From: Prevotellaceae bacterium
Lineage (GTDB): Bacteria > Bacteroidota > Bacteroidia > Bacteroidales > Bacteroidaceae
Length of the DNA: 41,412 nucleotides
Direction of reading: 5' to 3'
Assembly (NCBI GenBank): GCA_030531085.1
Contig: JAUNOM010000022.1
Location: 1-41,412, forward strand
In this document: positions 23,747 to 35,294 of the stretch, in pieces
How the letters are laid out: the number at the start of each line of letters is the position of its first letter
Position numbering within the stretch: the first letter of the stretch is position 1
Made by a program: the position numbers and the translations under genes
The notes under the pieces: generated by a model
The model's input: the letters and a program-made list of their open reading frames with translations, nothing else
Database searches by the model: none
Told to the model about the DNA's origin: nothing

Positions 23747-24262
23747 ATGAAAAAAGAAGTAAAAGATACTATTATCTCCGAGCTTGGTGAACTTATCAGC
23801 CAGTACCCACACTTCTATCTTGTAGATGTGACAGGTTTGGACGCTAAGGCTACCAGTGACCTCCGCCGTAAGGCTTTCCAGAGCGAGATTAAGACAGTTG
23901 TTGTGAAGAACAAGCTGCTCATCAAGGCTCTTGACGCCGCAGAGAAGGACTACACTGCGCTTTACGCCTGTCTGAAGGGTAATACAGCTGTTATGTTCAC
24001 ACAGACAGCGAACCTTCCTGCCAAGCTGCTTAAGGAGTACAAGGATGTCAATCCTTCACTCAAAGGCGCGTATGCAGAGGAGAGCATCTTCGTTGGAGCT
24101 GACAAGCTTGCAGAGCTCGCTGCTCTCAAGAGCAAGAACGAGCTTATCGCAGACGTTATCGCTCTGCTCCAGTCTCCGGCAAAGAACGTTGTTTCTGCAC
24201 TGCAGTCTGGTTCTGGTACTATCCACGGTCTTCTCCAGACATTGGGAGAGCGTGCTGAGTAA
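23747..24262 (+). CDS. rplJ: 50S ribosomal protein L10
   Basis: A 171-residue protein. The N-terminal rRNA-binding domain (LVDVTGLDAKATSDLRRKAFQSEIKTVVVKNKLL) is followed by the C-terminal helix that holds L7/L12 dimers (SPAKNVVSALQSGSGTIHGLLQTLGERAE). L10 anchors the stalk and commonly autoregulates with L12. Only 18 bp separate it from rplA, so any leader control must act from within the upstream transcript. Confidence 0.97.
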   Translation: MKKEVKDTIISELGELISQYPHFYLVDVTGLDAKATSDLRRKAFQSEIKTVVVKNKLLIKALDAAEKDYTALYACLKGNTAVMFTQTANLPAKLLKEYKDVNPSLKGAYAEESIFVGADKLAELAALKSKNELIADVIALLQSPAKNVVSALQSGSGTIHGLLQTLGERAE

Positions 24263-24365
24263 TTGCAATGTTGAGCAGGCGGCATAAGTCAGTTTGCTGA
24301 ATATTGAAAAACAATCTCTCTATTAACAATTATTAAAGTATAAACAAATAAAAATTTTAGATAAA

Positions 24366-24743
24366 ATGGCAGATATTAAAGCTATCGCAGAGGAACTTGT
24401 AAACCTCACCGTTAAGGAAGTAAATGAACTCGCACAGGTCCTCAAGGACGAGTATGGTATTGAGCCAGCTGCTGCAGCTGTTGCTGTTGCTGCTGCTCCT
24501 GCTGCTGCAGGTGCAGAGGCTGCTGCAGAGAAGGATTCTTTCGATGTAGTCCTCAAGGAGGTTGGTTCTGCTAAGCTTCAGGTTGTAAAGGCTGTTAAGG
24601 AGGCTTGTGGTCTCGGTCTGAAGGAGGCTAAGGAGCTTGTTGACGGTGCACCTTCTACAATCAAGGAGGGTCTCGCAAAGGCAGAGGCTGAGAACCTGAA
24701 GAAGGCTATCGAGGAGGCTGGTGCTGTTGTAGAGCTGAAGTAA
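24366..24743 (+). CDS. rplL: 50S ribosomal protein L7/L12
   Basis: A 125-residue acidic stalk protein: an N-terminal dimerisation helix ([30 protein letters not shown]), an alanine-rich hinge (about residues 36-58) and a C-terminal factor-binding domain ([39 protein letters not shown]). It recruits translational GTPases. It is followed by a 309-bp gap with a terminator-like hairpin before rpoB. Confidence 0.98.
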   Translation: MADIKAIAEELVNLTVKEVNELAQVLKDEYGIEPAAAAVAVAAAPAAAGAEAAAEKDSFDVVLKEVGSAKLQVVKAVKEACGLGLKEAKELVDGAPSTIKEGLAKAEAENLKKAIEEAGAVVELK

Positions 24744-25052
24744 TTTTACTTCATTACGCTTTACAGCAAATAGCGAATTAAATAAAAACGCTTCCTACAA
24801 AACGGTGGCATATAGGATGTTTATTCTGGCCGCCGTTATGCTGAGAAACAAACAAGGTTAGGATCTACCAAGTAGGCAGGTCCTAACCTTCTTGTATCTA
24901 TGACGTCTATACTTTGTATTAATTAATGTGCTGCAAAGGCAGAGACCGTCTGCGTCAGATACAGCACCATGACGTTGTAGAATGTCAGAACCCTTTAGGG
25001 GTTAGAGAGAAAAAGATACGATACATTCAATATCATACTTATATAAAGAAGC
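24744..25052 (+). terminator. rplL-rpoB spacer with attenuator-like hairpin
   Basis: In this 309-bp spacer AAGGTTAGGA (24854-24863) pairs perfectly with TCCTAACCTT (24881-24890), followed by CTTGTATCT, a weak T tract. A smaller AACCC/GGGTT hairpin lies at 24989-25003. The layout resembles the partial terminator between rplL and rpoB of other bacteria, which lowers polymerase synthesis relative to ribosomal proteins. A TATACTTTG near 24908 resembles a -7 box but has wrong spacing. Confidence 0.65.
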
Positions 25053-28000
25053 ATGACATCTAAAGTTGTTGAAAACAGAATTAACTTCGCACACGTGAAG
25101 AATCCGATGCCTTATCCGGATTTTCTTGATGTGCAGCTGAAGTCGTTCCGTGACTTCCTCCAGCTTGACACGCCGCCGGAGGAGCGCAAGAAGGATGGTC
25201 TCTATAAGGTGTTCTCCGAGAACTTCCCTATAGCAGACACCCGTAATAACTTCGTTCTGGAGTTCCTTGACTATTTCATTGATCCGCCACGCTATTCTAT
25301 CGAGGAGTGTCTGGAGCGCGGACTGACATACAGTGTGCCTATGAAGGCAAAGATGAAGCTGTACTGTACAGACGAGGACCATACGGACTTTGAGACTATC
25401 ATCTCTGACGTGTTCCTGGGTACTATACCATATATGACAAGCAACGGTACATTTATCATAAATGGTGCCGAGCGTGTGGTTGTATCCCAGCTGCACCGTT
25501 CTCCAGGTGTGTTCTTCGGTCAGGGTGTGCACGCTAATGGCTCCGTGCTTTACAGTGCGCGTATTATTCCTTTCAAGGGCTCCTGGATTGAGTTTGCCAC
25601 TGACATCAACAATGTCATGTATGCCTACATTGACAGAAAGAAGAAGTTGCCTGTTACAACACTGCTTCGTGCCATAGGTTTCGAGAAGGATAAGGATATT
25701 CTGGAGATCTTTGATCTTGCGGAGGAGATAAAGGTTACCAAAAAGAATATTAAGGAGGCAATAGGCCGTAAGCTGGCTGCGCATATCATGAAGACATGGT
25801 CCGAGGACTTTGTTGATGAGGATACCGGTGAGGTCGTTTCACTGGAGCGTAACGAGATTCTTATGCAGCGTGAGACTGTTATCACAGAGGAGAATATGCA
25901 GGATATTCTGGACAGTGAACAGTCTACGATACTTCTTCATAAGGATGAGGACAGTGCTTCCAAGTATGGTATTATCTTCAACACACTGGCAAAAGACACC
26001 TCAAACACCGAGAAGGAGGCTGTGTACTATATTTTCCGTCAGTTGCGTAATGCAGATCCTGCTGATGAGGCCAGCGCCCGTGAGGTTATTCAGAACCTCT
26101 TCTTCTCTGACAAGCGTTATGACCTTGGAGAGGTGGGCCGCTACCGTATAAACAAGAAGCTTGGTCTTGACACAGGCATGGATGTGCGTATCCTTACAAA
26201 GGAGGATATTATAGAGATTATCAAGTATCTTATACAGTTGATAAACAGTAATGCGACTGTTGATGATATTGACCACTTGTCCAACCGCCGTGTACGTACT
26301 GTTGGCGAGCAGCTGGCTAATCAGTTCTCTATCGGACTGTCACGTATGAGCCGTACAATACGCGAGAGGATGAATGTGCGTGATAATGAGGTGTTCACAC
26401 CTACAGACCTTATTAACGCCAAGACCATATCCAGTGTCATAAACTCGTTCTTCGGTACAAATCCGCTCTCACAGTTCATGGACCAGACAAACCCGTTGGC
26501 AGAGGTGACACACAAGCGTCGTCTGTCAGCATTGGGCCCCGGTGGTCTGTCACGTGAGCGTGCAGGTTTCGAGGTGCGTGATGTGCACTATACGCATTAC
26601 GGCCGTCTTTGTCCTATCGAGTCACCTGAAGGACCTAACATCGGTCTTATATCATCACTCTGTATGTTTGCCCAGATTAACGATCTCGGCTTCATTGAGA
26701 CACCTTACCGTAAGGTGGAGAATGGCGTTGTGGATCTTGATAACGATCATGTGGAGTATCTCACAGCAGAGGAGGAGGAATCACACATCATAGGTCAGGG
26801 CAATGCGCCGCTGAATGACGATGGTACATTTATCCGTGAGGTTGTGAAATGCCGTGAGAAGGCAGACTTCCCGGTTGTTCCACCTTCTGATGTGGATCTG
26901 ATGGATGTGTCACCGCAGCAGATCGCGTCTGTGTCTGCCGGACTTATCCCGTTCCTTGAGCATGACGATGGACACCGTGCGCTGATGGGATGTAACATGA
27001 TGCGCCAGGCAGTGCCTCTGCTGCATAATGACGCGCCAATCGTGGGTACAGGTCTTGAGCGTCAGGTATGTGAGGACTCACGTACCATGATCACTGCAGA
27101 GGGTGATGGTGTCATAGAGTATGTTGACGCTACGACAATACGTATTCTTTATGACCGTACAGAGGACGAGGAGTTTGTAAGTTTTGAGCCGGCCATTAAG
27201 GAATACCGTATACCGAAGTTCCGCCGTACCAATCAGAACATGACTATCGACCTGCGTCCTATATGTAATAAGGGACAGCGTGTGAAGGCTGGTGACATTC
27301 TTACAGAGGGTTATGCCACAGAAAACGGTGAGCTTGCTTTGGGACGTAACCTTCTTGTTGCTTATATGCCATGGAAGGGTTACAACTATGAGGATGCCAT
27401 AGTGCTTTCTGAGCGTATTGTGCGTGATGATGTACTTACTTCCGTACACGTGGATGAGTATTCTCTTGATGTGCGCGAGACAAAGCGAGGCATGGAGGAA
27501 CTGACCTCTGATATTCCAAATGTATCAGAGGATGCGACAAAGGACCTTGACGAGAATGGTATCATCCGCATCGGTGCGCGTGTGGAGCCTGGTGACATCA
27601 TGATAGGTAAGATTTCTCCAAAGGGTGAGAGTGACCCTTCACCAGAAGAGAAGCTGCTTCGCGCCATCTTCGGTGATAAGGCCGGTGATGTGAAGGACTC
27701 TTCACTGAAGGCCAATCCTTCACTGTCTGGTGTCGTTATTGATAAGAAACTCTTCTCACGTGCAGTAAAGACCCGTGAGTCCAAGAAGCAGGATAAGGTT
27801 ATTCTTGCCAAGATAGACGAGGAATATGAGGCAAAGGGTAATGACCTGAAGGAGATACTGGTTGACAAACTCCTTACTCTTACAGAGGGTAAGACCTGTA
27901 CAGGTGTTACAGACTATACTGGCGCTGAGGTGATAACCAAGGGCAGTAAGTTCACTGCTACAATGCTTGCCAATCTGGAATATGATGGTGTACAGTCAGG

Positions 28001-28865
28001 CAACTGGACGGGCGATGAGCATACAGACAAGCTCATCAAGATGCTTATAATGAATTATATCCGTAAGTATAAGCTCCTTGATGCAGAGCTGAAGCGTCGT
28101 AAGTTCGCTATCACTATAGGTGATGACCTGCCTTCTGGCGTGCTTCAGATGGCAAAGGTATATATTGCCAAGAAACGTAAGATTGGTGTGGGTGACAAAC
28201 TTGCCGGTCGTCACGGTAACAAGGGTATTGTCTCCAAGGTAGTACGTCAGGAGGATATGCCGTTCCTCGAGGATGGCCGTCCTGTCGACCTTGTGCTCAA
28301 TCCGCTTGGTGTGCCTTCACGAATGAATCTCGGACAGATATTCGAGGCTATCCTTGGAGCTGCCGGCCGCAAGTTGGGTGTAAAGTTCGCCACTCCAATC
28401 TTTGACGGCGCTAAGCTTGAGGACCTTTCTGAGTGGACGGACAAGGCCGGACTGCCGCGTCTGTGCTCAACGCACCTCTACGACGGTGAGACAGGTGAGC
28501 GCTTTGACCAGCCGGCTACGGTGGGTGTGACATACTTCCTCAAACTCGGACACATGGTTGAGGACAAGATGCACGCACGTTCAATAGGTCCTTACTCTCT
28601 TATCACACAGCAGCCGCTTGGTGGTAAGGCGCAGTTTGGTGGACAGCGCTTCGGAGAGATGGAGGTATGGGCCATCGAGGCCTTCGGCGCGAGCCACGTA
28701 CTCCAGGAGATACTCACTGTCAAGTCAGATGATGTCACAGGCCGTTCCAAGAGCTATGAGGCTATTGTCAAGGGTGACGCTATGCCTACACCGGGTATCC
28801 CAGAGTCTCTCAATGTGCTTCTGCATGAGCTTCGCGGACTTGGTCTCAGCATCAAGCTTGATTAA
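25053..28865 (+). CDS. rpoB: RNA polymerase beta subunit
   Basis: A 1270-residue beta subunit, normal for Bacteroidota. The rifampicin-binding region reads [28 protein letters not shown], with Asp477, His487 and Ser492 at the positions matching E. coli Asp516, His526 and Ser531, all in the sensitive form. Other hallmarks are [10 protein letters not shown], the lysine-rich [24 protein letters not shown] region, [24 protein letters not shown] and the C-terminal [23 protein letters not shown]. Several reverse-strand frames across it are shadows. It starts after the attenuator spacer and is followed by rpoC after 19 bp. Confidence 0.98.
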   Translation: MTSKVVENRINFAHVKNPMPYPDFLDVQLKSFRDFLQLDTPPEERKKDGLYKVFSENFPIADTRNNFVLEFLDYFIDPPRYSIEECLERGLTYSVPMKAKMKLYCTDEDHTDFETIISDVFLGTIPYMTSNGTFIINGAERVVVSQLHRSPGVFFGQGVHANGSVLYSARIIPFKGSWIEFATDINNVMYAYIDRKKKLPVTTLLRAIGFEKDKDILEIFDLAEEIKVTKKNIKEAIGRKLAAHIMKTWSEDFVDEDTGEVVSLERNEILMQRETVITEENMQDILDSEQSTILLHKDEDSASKYGIIFNTLAKDTSNTEKEAVYYIFRQLRNADPADEASAREVIQNLFFSDKRYDLGEVGRYRINKKLGLDTGMDVRILTKEDIIEIIKYLIQLINSNATVDDIDHLSNRRVRTVGEQLANQFSIGLSRMSRTIRERMNVRDNEVFTPTDLINAKTISSVINSFFGTNPLSQFMDQTNPLAEVTHKRRLSALGPGGLSRERAGFEVRDVHYTHYGRLCPIESPEGPNIGLISSLCMFAQINDLGFIETPYRKVENGVVDLDNDHVEYLTAEEEESHIIGQGNAPLNDDGTFIREVVKCREKADFPVVPPSDVDLMDVSPQQIASVSAGLIPFLEHDDGHRALMGCNMMRQAVPLLHNDAPIVGTGLERQVCEDSRTMITAEGDGVIEYVDATTIRILYDRTEDEEFVSFEPAIKEYRIPKFRRTNQNMTIDLRPICNKGQRVKAGDILTEGYATENGELALGRNLLVAYMPWKGYNYEDAIVLSERIVRDDVLTSVHVDEYSLDVRETKRGMEELTSDIPNVSEDATKDLDENGIIRIGARVEPGDIMIGKISPKGESDPSPEEKLLRAIFGDKAGDVKDSSLKANPSLSGVVIDKKLFSRAVKTRESKKQDKVILAKIDEEYEAKGNDLKEILVDKLLTLTEGKTCTGVTDYTGAEVITKGSKFTATMLANLEYDGVQSGNWTGDEHTDKLIKMLIMNYIRKYKLLDAELKRRKFAITIGDDLPSGVLQMAKVYIAKKRKIGVGDKLAGRHGNKGIVSKVVRQEDMPFLEDGRPVDLVLNPLGVPSRMNLGQIFEAILGAAGRKLGVKFATPIFDGAKLEDLSEWTDKAGLPRLCSTHLYDGETGERFDQPATVGVTYFLKLGHMVEDKMHARSIGPYSLITQQPLGGKAQFGGQRFGEMEVWAIEAFGASHVLQEILTVKSDDVTGRSKSYEAIVKGDAMPTPGIPESLNVLLHELRGLGLSIKLD

Positions 28866-28884
28866 TTCATTAATATAGACAACT

Positions 28885-31800
28885 ATGGCTTTCAAGAAAG
28901 ACAACAAGATAAAGAATAACTTTACCAAGATTACCGTAGGACTGGCTTCACCGGAGGACATCCTTGAGCATTCTTTCGGTGAGGTTACAAAGCCTGAGAC
29001 CATCAACTACCGCACATACAAGCCAGAGCGTGACGGTCTCTTCTGCGAGCGCATCTTCGGTCCTACGAAGGACTTTGAGTGCGCCTGTGGCAAATATAAG
29101 CGCATACGCTATAAGGGTATCGTCTGTGACAGGTGTGGTGTGGAGGTCACAGAGAAGAAAGTGCGCCGTGAGCGTTCCGGACATATTGAGCTGGTGGTGC
29201 CCGTGGCACATATCTGGTATTTCCGTTCACTGCCAAACAAGATAGGTTATCTTCTTGGTATTCCTACAAAGAAACTTGAGGCTGTGATATACTATGAGAA
29301 GTATGTCATAATACAGCCCGGTGCACTTGAGGGAAAGAAGAACGATGACGGTACAGACCTTAACGGCTCGCACAGACTCGACTTTATCAATGAGGAGGAA
29401 TACATCAACATCGTTGATAACCACCTTGATCCTAATAATGACTATCTTGACGATTCTGATCCTAATAAGTTTATCGCCAAGATGGGTGCCGAGGCTATCT
29501 ACATACTTTTGCAGAACCTTGACCTTGACACACTGTCATACGAATTGCGTGATCAGGCCAGCAATGAGGGTTCCGTACAGCGTAAGACAGAGGCACTGAA
29601 GCGTCTGCAGGTGGTAGAGGCGTTCCGTAACAGCCGTGGCCCGGAGGGCAATGACAACCGTCCGGAATGGATGATAATGAAGATTCTGCCCGTGACACCG
29701 CCGGAGCTTCGTCCGCTTGTGCCGCTGGACGGTGGACGCTTTGCCACATCAGACCTTAACGACCTGTATCGCCGTGTCATAATACGTAACAACCGCCTGA
29801 AGCGTCTTATGGAGATTCATGCCCCGGAGGTTATTCTCCGTAATGAGAAGCGTATGCTTCAGGAGGCAGTGGACTCTCTGTTTGACAACTCACGCAAGAG
29901 CAGTGCGGTGAAGAGCGAGGGCAACCGTCCTTTGAAATCACTGTCAGACTCTTTGAAGGGTAAGGCCGGCCGTTTCCGTCAGAACCTTCTCGGTAAGCGT
30001 GTGGACTATTCCGCACGTTCGGTTATCGTTGTTGGACCGGAGCTGAATATGGGTGAGTGCGGTCTGCCAAAGCTCATGGCCGCCGAACTGTACAAACCGT
30101 TCATTATCCGTAAGCTCATAGAGCGCGGCATAGTGAAGACAGTGAAGAGCGCCAAGCGTATTGTTGACCGTCGTGAGCCTATCATCTGGGACATCCTTGA
30201 GAATGTGATGAAGGGACACCCCGTTCTCCTTAACCGTGCTCCAACACTGCACCGTCTCGGCATACAGGCGTTCCAGCCAAAACTCATTGAGGGCAAGGCC
30301 ATACAGCTCCATCCACTGGCATGTACAGCGTTTAATGCGGACTTTGACGGTGACCAGATGGCCGTGCACCTTCCACTTTCCAATGAGGCTATCCTTGAGG
30401 CGCAGCTTCTTATGTTGCAGAGCCATAATATCCTTAACCCGGCCAATGGCGCTCCTATCACAGTGCCTTCACAGGACATGGTGCTTGGTCTGTATTACAT
30501 CACCAAGATGCGCCCAGGCGCAAAGGGTGAGGGACTTACATTCTATGGTCCGGAAGAGGCAATCATCGCATACAATGAGAAGCGCTGTGACCTGCACGCG
30601 CCGGTCAAGGTTGTTGTTGACGACATTGTTGACGGTGAGAGGCAGAAGCGTATGGTGGAGACATCCGTAGGCCGTGTCATCGTTAATGGACTCGTTCCTG
30701 ACGAGATGGGATATGTTAACACCATTATCTCAAAGAAGTCCCTGCGTGACATCATCCAGAACGTTATCAACGTTGTCGGTTTTGCACGCGCCTGCACCTT
30801 CCTTGATGGTATCAAGAACCTTGGTTACCGTATGGCATACCTCGCCGGTCTGTCATTCAACCTTGATGACATCATCATACCACCAGAGAAGGAAGAGCTT
30901 ATCAATAAGGGTAATGAGGAAGTGCGCCAGATTACTGACAACTATAATATGGGCTTCATCACCGATACAGAGCGTTACAACCAGGTTATCGACACATGGA
31001 CTCATGTGAACAATGACATTGGTAACATACTGTTGAAGGAGATGACAGAGGCGGATCAGGGCTTCAATGCTGTGTTCATGATGCTTGACTCCGGTGCCCG
31101 TGGCTCTAAGGATCAGATCAAGCAGCTTTCAGGTATCCGCGGTCTTATGTCAAAGCCACAGAAGGCCGGCGCCGATGAGCGTCCTACCATTGAGAACCCA
31201 ATCCTTTCCAACTTTAAGGAGGGTATGTCAGTGCTTGAGTACTTCATTGCCTCACACGGTGCCCGTAAGGGTCTGGCCGATACCGCCATGAAGACGGCCG
31301 ATGCCGGATACCTCACACGCCGACTTGTTGACGTTTCACATGACGTTATCATCAATGAGGATGATTGTGGCACACTCCGTGGCCTTGTATGCTCTGCATT
31401 GAAGAATGGCGATGACGTAATCTCCAGCCTCTATGACCGTATCCTTGGCCGTGTCAGCGTGCATGACGTTATCAATCCGCATACCAACGAGGTTATCTGT
31501 CCTGCTGGTGAGGAGATAAACGAGGCCCGCGCCAAGGCTATCGAGGATGCAGGCATCGAGACTGTAGAGATACGCTCCGTTCTTACCTGTGAGTCAAGAC
31601 ATGGTGTCTGCAAGAAGTGCTATGGCCGTAACCTTGCAACTCAGCGCATGGTACAGAAGGGTGAGGCTGTCGGCGTGATTGCCGCACAGGCTATCGGTGA
31701 GCCGGGTACCCAGCTTACTCTGCGTACATTCCACGCCGGTGGTATTGCCGGTGGTGCGGCAGCCAACGCTACCGTTACTTGTAAGACAGAAGAGGCTGTA

Positions 31801-33213
31801 GTGGAGTTCGACGAGCTGCGTTCAGTACCTTTCGTCGATAACAGTGAGGGCAGTGAGATAAAGTGCGAGATGGTAGTCAGCCGACTGACCGAGTGTCGTT
31901 TTGTTGACCCAGCCACACATATCACACTTTCCAATGTCCCTGTGCCATACGGCTCATCACTGTTCTTCAAGAGTGGTGACACCGTGAAGAAGGGTGATGT
32001 GATAGCACGTTGGGACCCGTTCAATGCCGTTATCGTGTCCGAATTCTCTGGTACTGTGCGCCTCAATGACTTTGTCGAGGGCACAACATATAAATCAGAG
32101 ACCGATGACACCACAGGCATGACCGAGCGTATCCTTATCGAGACCAAGGATCGCTCTATGGTTCCAACCTGTAACATCCTTGATAAGAATGGTGATGTGG
32201 TTGCCACATACAACCTCCCTGTTGACGGTCACGTAGTAGTGGAGGACGGTGCGAAGATAGCATCTGGTGTTACAATCGTGAAGATACCACGTACCGTAGG
32301 CCGTGCAGGTGACATCACCGGTGGTCTGCCACGTGTGACAGAGCTGTTCGAGGCACGTAATCCAAGTAACCCTGCTGTGGTGTCAGAGATTGACGGTGAG
32401 GTGACGATGGGAGCGCTCAAGCGCGGTAACCGTGAGATCACCGTTACCTCCAAAACAGGTGAGCAGCGTAAGTATCTCGTGCCGCTGTCAAAGCAGCTGC
32501 TTGTCCAGGAGCACGATGCGGTACGTGCAGGCACACCGCTGTCTGCCGGTGTCATAACACCTAATGACATCCTTGCCATCAAGGGTCTGACAGCCGTGCA
32601 GGAGTACATTGTCAACGAGGTGCAGGACGTTTACCGCCTGCAGGGTGTTAAGATCAACGACAAGCACTTCGAGATTATAGTACGCCAGATGATGCGCAAG
32701 GTACAGATCAACGAGCCGGGCGACACCTGCTTCCTTGAGAGTGACATAGTGGACAAGCTGGACTTTGCGGAGGAGAATGACCGTATCTGGGGCAAGAAGG
32801 TTGTCGTTGATGCCGGTGACTCTGAGAACCTCCATAAGGGTCAGATTGTCACAGCACGCAAGCTGCGCGACGAGAATTCTATCCTCAAGCGCCGTGACCA
32901 GCGTCTGGTAGAGGTACGCGATGCCATCCCAGCCACATCAACACAGATATTGCAGGGTATCACACGTGCTGCTCTCCATACCAAGAGCTTCATGTCGGCT
33001 GCATCATTCCAGGAGACCACGAAGGTGCTCAACGAGGCGGCTATCCGTCGCAAGAGTGACTCACTCCAGGGTATGAAGGAGAACGTGATCTGCGGCCACC
33101 TGATACCAGCCGGTACAGGTCTGCGTGAGTTCGAGAAGATCATCGTAGGCTGCCGCGAGGACATGGACCGCCGTCAGATGAGCCGTCAGAATGTCTTTGA
33201 GTACCGCAGCTAA
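28885..33213 (+). CDS. rpoC: RNA polymerase beta' subunit
   Basis: A 1442-residue beta' subunit. The N-terminal zinc site reads [23 protein letters not shown]; the catalytic magnesium loop is NADFDGD with Asp486, Asp488 and Asp490; the second zinc site has [11 protein letters not shown]; and the trigger-loop/bridge-helix region is represented by [20 protein letters not shown]. All essential residues are intact. It closes the block and is followed by two tandem hairpins acting as terminator. Confidence 0.98.
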   Translation: MAFKKDNKIKNNFTKITVGLASPEDILEHSFGEVTKPETINYRTYKPERDGLFCERIFGPTKDFECACGKYKRIRYKGIVCDRCGVEVTEKKVRRERSGHIELVVPVAHIWYFRSLPNKIGYLLGIPTKKLEAVIYYEKYVIIQPGALEGKKNDDGTDLNGSHRLDFINEEEYINIVDNHLDPNNDYLDDSDPNKFIAKMGAEAIYILLQNLDLDTLSYELRDQASNEGSVQRKTEALKRLQVVEAFRNSRGPEGNDNRPEWMIMKILPVTPPELRPLVPLDGGRFATSDLNDLYRRVIIRNNRLKRLMEIHAPEVILRNEKRMLQEAVDSLFDNSRKSSAVKSEGNRPLKSLSDSLKGKAGRFRQNLLGKRVDYSARSVIVVGPELNMGECGLPKLMAAELYKPFIIRKLIERGIVKTVKSAKRIVDRREPIIWDILENVMKGHPVLLNRAPTLHRLGIQAFQPKLIEGKAIQLHPLACTAFNADFDGDQMAVHLPLSNEAILEAQLLMLQSHNILNPANGAPITVPSQDMVLGLYYITKMRPGAKGEGLTFYGPEEAIIAYNEKRCDLHAPVKVVVDDIVDGERQKRMVETSVGRVIVNGLVPDEMGYVNTIISKKSLRDIIQNVINVVGFARACTFLDGIKNLGYRMAYLAGLSFNLDDIIIPPEKEELINKGNEEVRQITDNYNMGFITDTERYNQVIDTWTHVNNDIGNILLKEMTEADQGFNAVFMMLDSGARGSKDQIKQLSGIRGLMSKPQKAGADERPTIENPILSNFKEGMSVLEYFIASHGARKGLADTAMKTADAGYLTRRLVDVSHDVIINEDDCGTLRGLVCSALKNGDDVISSLYDRILGRVSVHDVINPHTNEVICPAGEEINEARAKAIEDAGIETVEIRSVLTCESRHGVCKKCYGRNLATQRMVQKGEAVGVIAAQAIGEPGTQLTLRTFHAGGIAGGAAANATVTCKTEEAVVEFDELRSVPFVDNSEGSEIKCEMVVSRLTECRFVDPATHITLSNVPVPYGSSLFFKSGDTVKKGDVIARWDPFNAVIVSEFSGTVRLNDFVEGTTYKSETDDTTGMTERILIETKDRSMVPTCNILDKNGDVVATYNLPVDGHVVVEDGAKIASGVTIVKIPRTVGRAGDITGGLPRVTELFEARNPSNPAVVSEIDGEVTMGALKRGNREITVTSKTGEQRKYLVPLSKQLLVQEHDAVRAGTPLSAGVITPNDILAIKGLTAVQEYIVNEVQDVYRLQGVKINDKHFEIIVRQMMRKVQINEPGDTCFLESDIVDKLDFAEENDRIWGKKVVVDAGDSENLHKGQIVTARKLRDENSILKRRDQRLVEVRDAIPATSTQILQGITRAALHTKSFMSAASFQETTKVLNEAAIRRKSDSLQGMKENVICGHLIPAGTGLREFEKIIVGCREDMDRRQMSRQNVFEYRS

Positions 33214-33230
33214 AATAAACTTACGCCATA

Positions 33231-33320
33231 GAATGCTTGCCAAAACAAGCATTCATGGCAATACATAAAAACCAATATAGGGGCACTGGTGTAATATCCT
33301 GTGTCCCTATATTGGTTTTG
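33231..33320 (+). terminator. Double hairpin terminator after rpoC
   Basis: The first hairpin is GAATGCTTG/CAAGCATTC (33231-33239 and 33246-33254). The second is a 14-15-bp stem (33268-33282 with 33305-33319) whose 3' arm ends in GGTTTTG. The A-rich start and T-rich end make the second hairpin work in both directions, which suits the convergent gene on the minus strand. Confidence 0.85.
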
Positions 33321-33369
33321 TAAGTATTATCGCATTAAATATTAAATGCCAATTTATCATTGTTCTGTG

Positions 33370-34782
33370 TCACTCTGCAAACAAGTCGTCCAATATGACC
33401 TCGCTCTGCACGTTTCCGCTGTACATATTCTTTTTTACTCCGTATGTAGTGACGAATGTCTGGTGCAGTGCCTTGCGTGTCTTCGTTGTGGAGCGGAAGG
33501 ATTCTGCCCGTCCGCGCAGGTGCTCGTCGTACTGTCTGGTGATAGCGAACTCGCCTTGTGAGAATTTCATCTCGCAAAGATTGATGGTCTGGTCCCGGCG
33601 GTCTATCAGTAAGTCAATCTGGCCGCCATCGCCTTTCCATGCGCATACATCACTTTGTATGCCACTTATGCCCAGCTTCTGCTTTATCTGACGGATATGA
33701 TGCAGGCATAACTGCTCAAAGGAGTATCCGCTCCATGCTCTTCGGGAGGGTGAGTCTATCATGTTCTGCCAATGATTCTCATCCTGTCCGCGATATCCTT
33801 TGACATAACGCAGATGGAACAGTGTGAACAGGTCTGTCAGCTGATATATCGTTCCACGCTCTGTCTTTCCAAATGCGGTGTATTGGCGTATAAACTCGCA
33901 ATCGCTCAAGTTCCGCAGGGCTTTTGTCAGTGCCCCACCATCTTCTATCTTTGCAGAGGCTATAATTTCCGTCCGGGTCATTCCAACCGCTTTGCCTGCC
34001 AGTGTCTCAATGATTTGTCGATGTAATGCGGCGTCATTGAACAGTGAGCGGAACAGGAAGTCATACTCACGTGCCAATGGCGCGTTGTGTATGAAAAAGA
34101 GATTGTCCACATTCTGTGTAAGACTCAAATTGCGTTCTAACATTTGCAGATAAAGCGGTGTGCCCCCGAGAACCATATAACATTCCGCTATCTGGTAACG
34201 GTTCCAGCTAATGCCGCGTGACAGGAGATACTGTTCTGTTTCATGCAGTGTAAACGGTGCAAGGTATATGCTGCGCGTAGTACGGTTGTACAGTCCGCCT
34301 TTATCAGAAAGCATATTCTCGCGCATCCAAGTCGTCGCGCTGCCACAGACAATCAGTTTCAGACGGTTATTCGTTGCGCCCCATGAGTTCCAGAAATACT
34401 CGAAGGCCTTGATGAAACGGCTTTTCTGCGTATCCATCCATGGCAGTTCATCAAGAAAGACTACAAGGGGCTTTGTGCCGTTTAACGATTCAAGGTATTC
34501 ACGTAATTGGGCAAATGCCTCAAACCATTCCTTGGCCATGGCCCATTTGCGACCTGAATAGTATTCCAGCTGCCGGTTGAATGCTCCGAGTTGTTCCTTC
34601 TTCGTACCTTGATAAATACCCGTAGAGTAGAAGCTGAATGCGTCATTGAAATACTGGCGTACCAGAAAGGTCTTGCCAATTCGACGGCGGCCGTAGATTG
34701 CTATCAGTTCAGAAGAGTCCGAACTGATGCGCTGGCGCAGTATCTCCTGCTCTATGGTTCTGCCTATAATCGTGTCTGCCAT
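33370..34782 (-). CDS. AAA-type ATPase with nuclease-like C-terminus (DUF234 type)
   Basis: A 470-residue protein from the ATG at 34782; the frame extends to a TTG at 34812, but that lies inside a -7 promoter box. The P-loop is GRRRIGKT (Gly31-Thr38), Walker B is LVVFLDELPW (Asp111-Glu112), and CGSATTWM resembles a sensor motif. A winged-helix-like middle part (TRTEIIASAKIEDGGALTKALRNL) is followed by a C-terminal domain with the PD-(D/E)xK-like pattern QIDLLIDRRDQTINLCEMKF. This is the 'archaeal ATPase' family, common in multiple copies in Bacteroidales; its cellular role is unknown. It converges on rpoC and has a striking perfect hairpin just upstream. Confidence 0.85.
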   Translation of the reverse strand: MADTIIGRTIEQEILRQRISSDSSELIAIYGRRRIGKTFLVRQYFNDAFSFYSTGIYQGTKKEQLGAFNRQLEYYSGRKWAMAKEWFEAFAQLREYLESLNGTKPLVVFLDELPWMDTQKSRFIKAFEYFWNSWGATNNRLKLIVCGSATTWMRENMLSDKGGLYNRTTRSIYLAPFTLHETEQYLLSRGISWNRYQIAECYMVLGGTPLYLQMLERNLSLTQNVDNLFFIHNAPLAREYDFLFRSLFNDAALHRQIIETLAGKAVGMTRTEIIASAKIEDGGALTKALRNLSDCEFIRQYTAFGKTERGTIYQLTDLFTLFHLRYVKGYRGQDENHWQNMIDSPSRRAWSGYSFEQLCLHHIRQIKQKLGISGIQSDVCAWKGDGGQIDLLIDRRDQTINLCEMKFSQGEFAITRQYDEHLRGRAESFRSTTKTRKALHQTFVTTYGVKKNMYSGNVQSEVILDDLFAE

Positions 34783-34809
34783 ATCTGATAATATGTTTAT
34801 TCTTTTCTG

Positions 34810-34817
34810 CAAAGGTA
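34810..34817 (-). promoter_or_regulatory. -7 box of the AAA ATPase gene
   Basis: TACCTTTG on the minus strand, 28 bp before the ATG at 34782. The -33 element at the expected distance falls within the left arm of the large hairpin and does not match TTTG. Confidence 0.55.
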
Positions 34818-34829
34818 GTAATAATTCTT

Positions 34830-34880
34830 CGATTCTTGGTCGGTAACTCGTTTTTTTTTCGAGTTACCGACCAAGAATCG
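34830..34880. repeat. Perfect 21-bp inverted repeat with T9 loop
   Basis: Arms at 34830-34850 and 34860-34880 are exact reverse complements (CGATTCTTGG at the outer end, TAACTCG at the inner end) separated by nine T. The stem has no mismatch. It lies across the expected -33 region of the ATPase promoter. Confidence 0.85.
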
Positions 34881-35036
34881 TATGTGGCGGACATTATGCA
34901 AAGGTCTTTCCTCTCCCTCCGCCACGCATTTTATTATAGTCCCGACTGTTGTCCCGTATGTCTGACGCAGGTTCGCCGCCACTTCTGTGGGTGGGCTTCT
35001 AACGTGTTGTAAATCAGAGGGTAATGGAGGCGCTGT
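34881..35036. other. Intergenic stretch without recognisable gene
   Basis: No convincing coding frame, RNA gene or promoter is seen between the large hairpin and the second 22-bp repeat array. Confidence 0.4.
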
Positions 35037-35118
35037 AATCTCTATGCTTTTACAGTGTAATCTGATAGCTTTTACTGGGTAATCTCTATGCTTTTACAAG
35101 GTAATTTGATAGCTTTTG
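35037..35118 (+). repeat. 22-bp tandem repeat array B
   Basis: Units at 35037-35058, 35059-35080, 35081-35102 and a partial one at 35103-35118. CTATGC and GATAGC versions alternate regularly, and the final AATTTGATAGCTTTTG is identical to the end of array A at 12372-12387. No spacers. Confidence 0.85.
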
Positions 35119-35214
35119 CGGCGCAGTCAATATCATATCATTTTTGGCGATGAATATTTCCATCTTCGCGTTAAAAAACTTTGAGGAAAAGAGCAGTAAT
35201 ACAAAGAATTTTTG

Positions 35215-35222
35215 TAACTTTG
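35215..35222 (+). promoter_or_regulatory. -7 box of the GH59-like gene
   Basis: TAACTTTG matches TAnnTTTG and lies 72 bp before the ATG at 35295. No TTTG is found at the usual distance upstream. Confidence 0.5.
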
Positions 35223-35294
35223 TTCCCTGTGATTATGGCCGTTGCTTTACATTAAATGGCCGGCCGTACGTTTAATGTATAAATATTGATTAGT

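Noticed and set aside
24900-25010. Non-coding RNA or riboswitch between rplL and rpoB
   Set aside because: Only two simple hairpins are visible and no conserved riboswitch core was recognised; an attenuator is the simpler reading.
25002-33252. Numerous long minus-strand frames within rpoB and rpoC
   Set aside because: Codon bias of highly expressed genes leaves the other frames open; none has a promoter, family motif or sensible composition.
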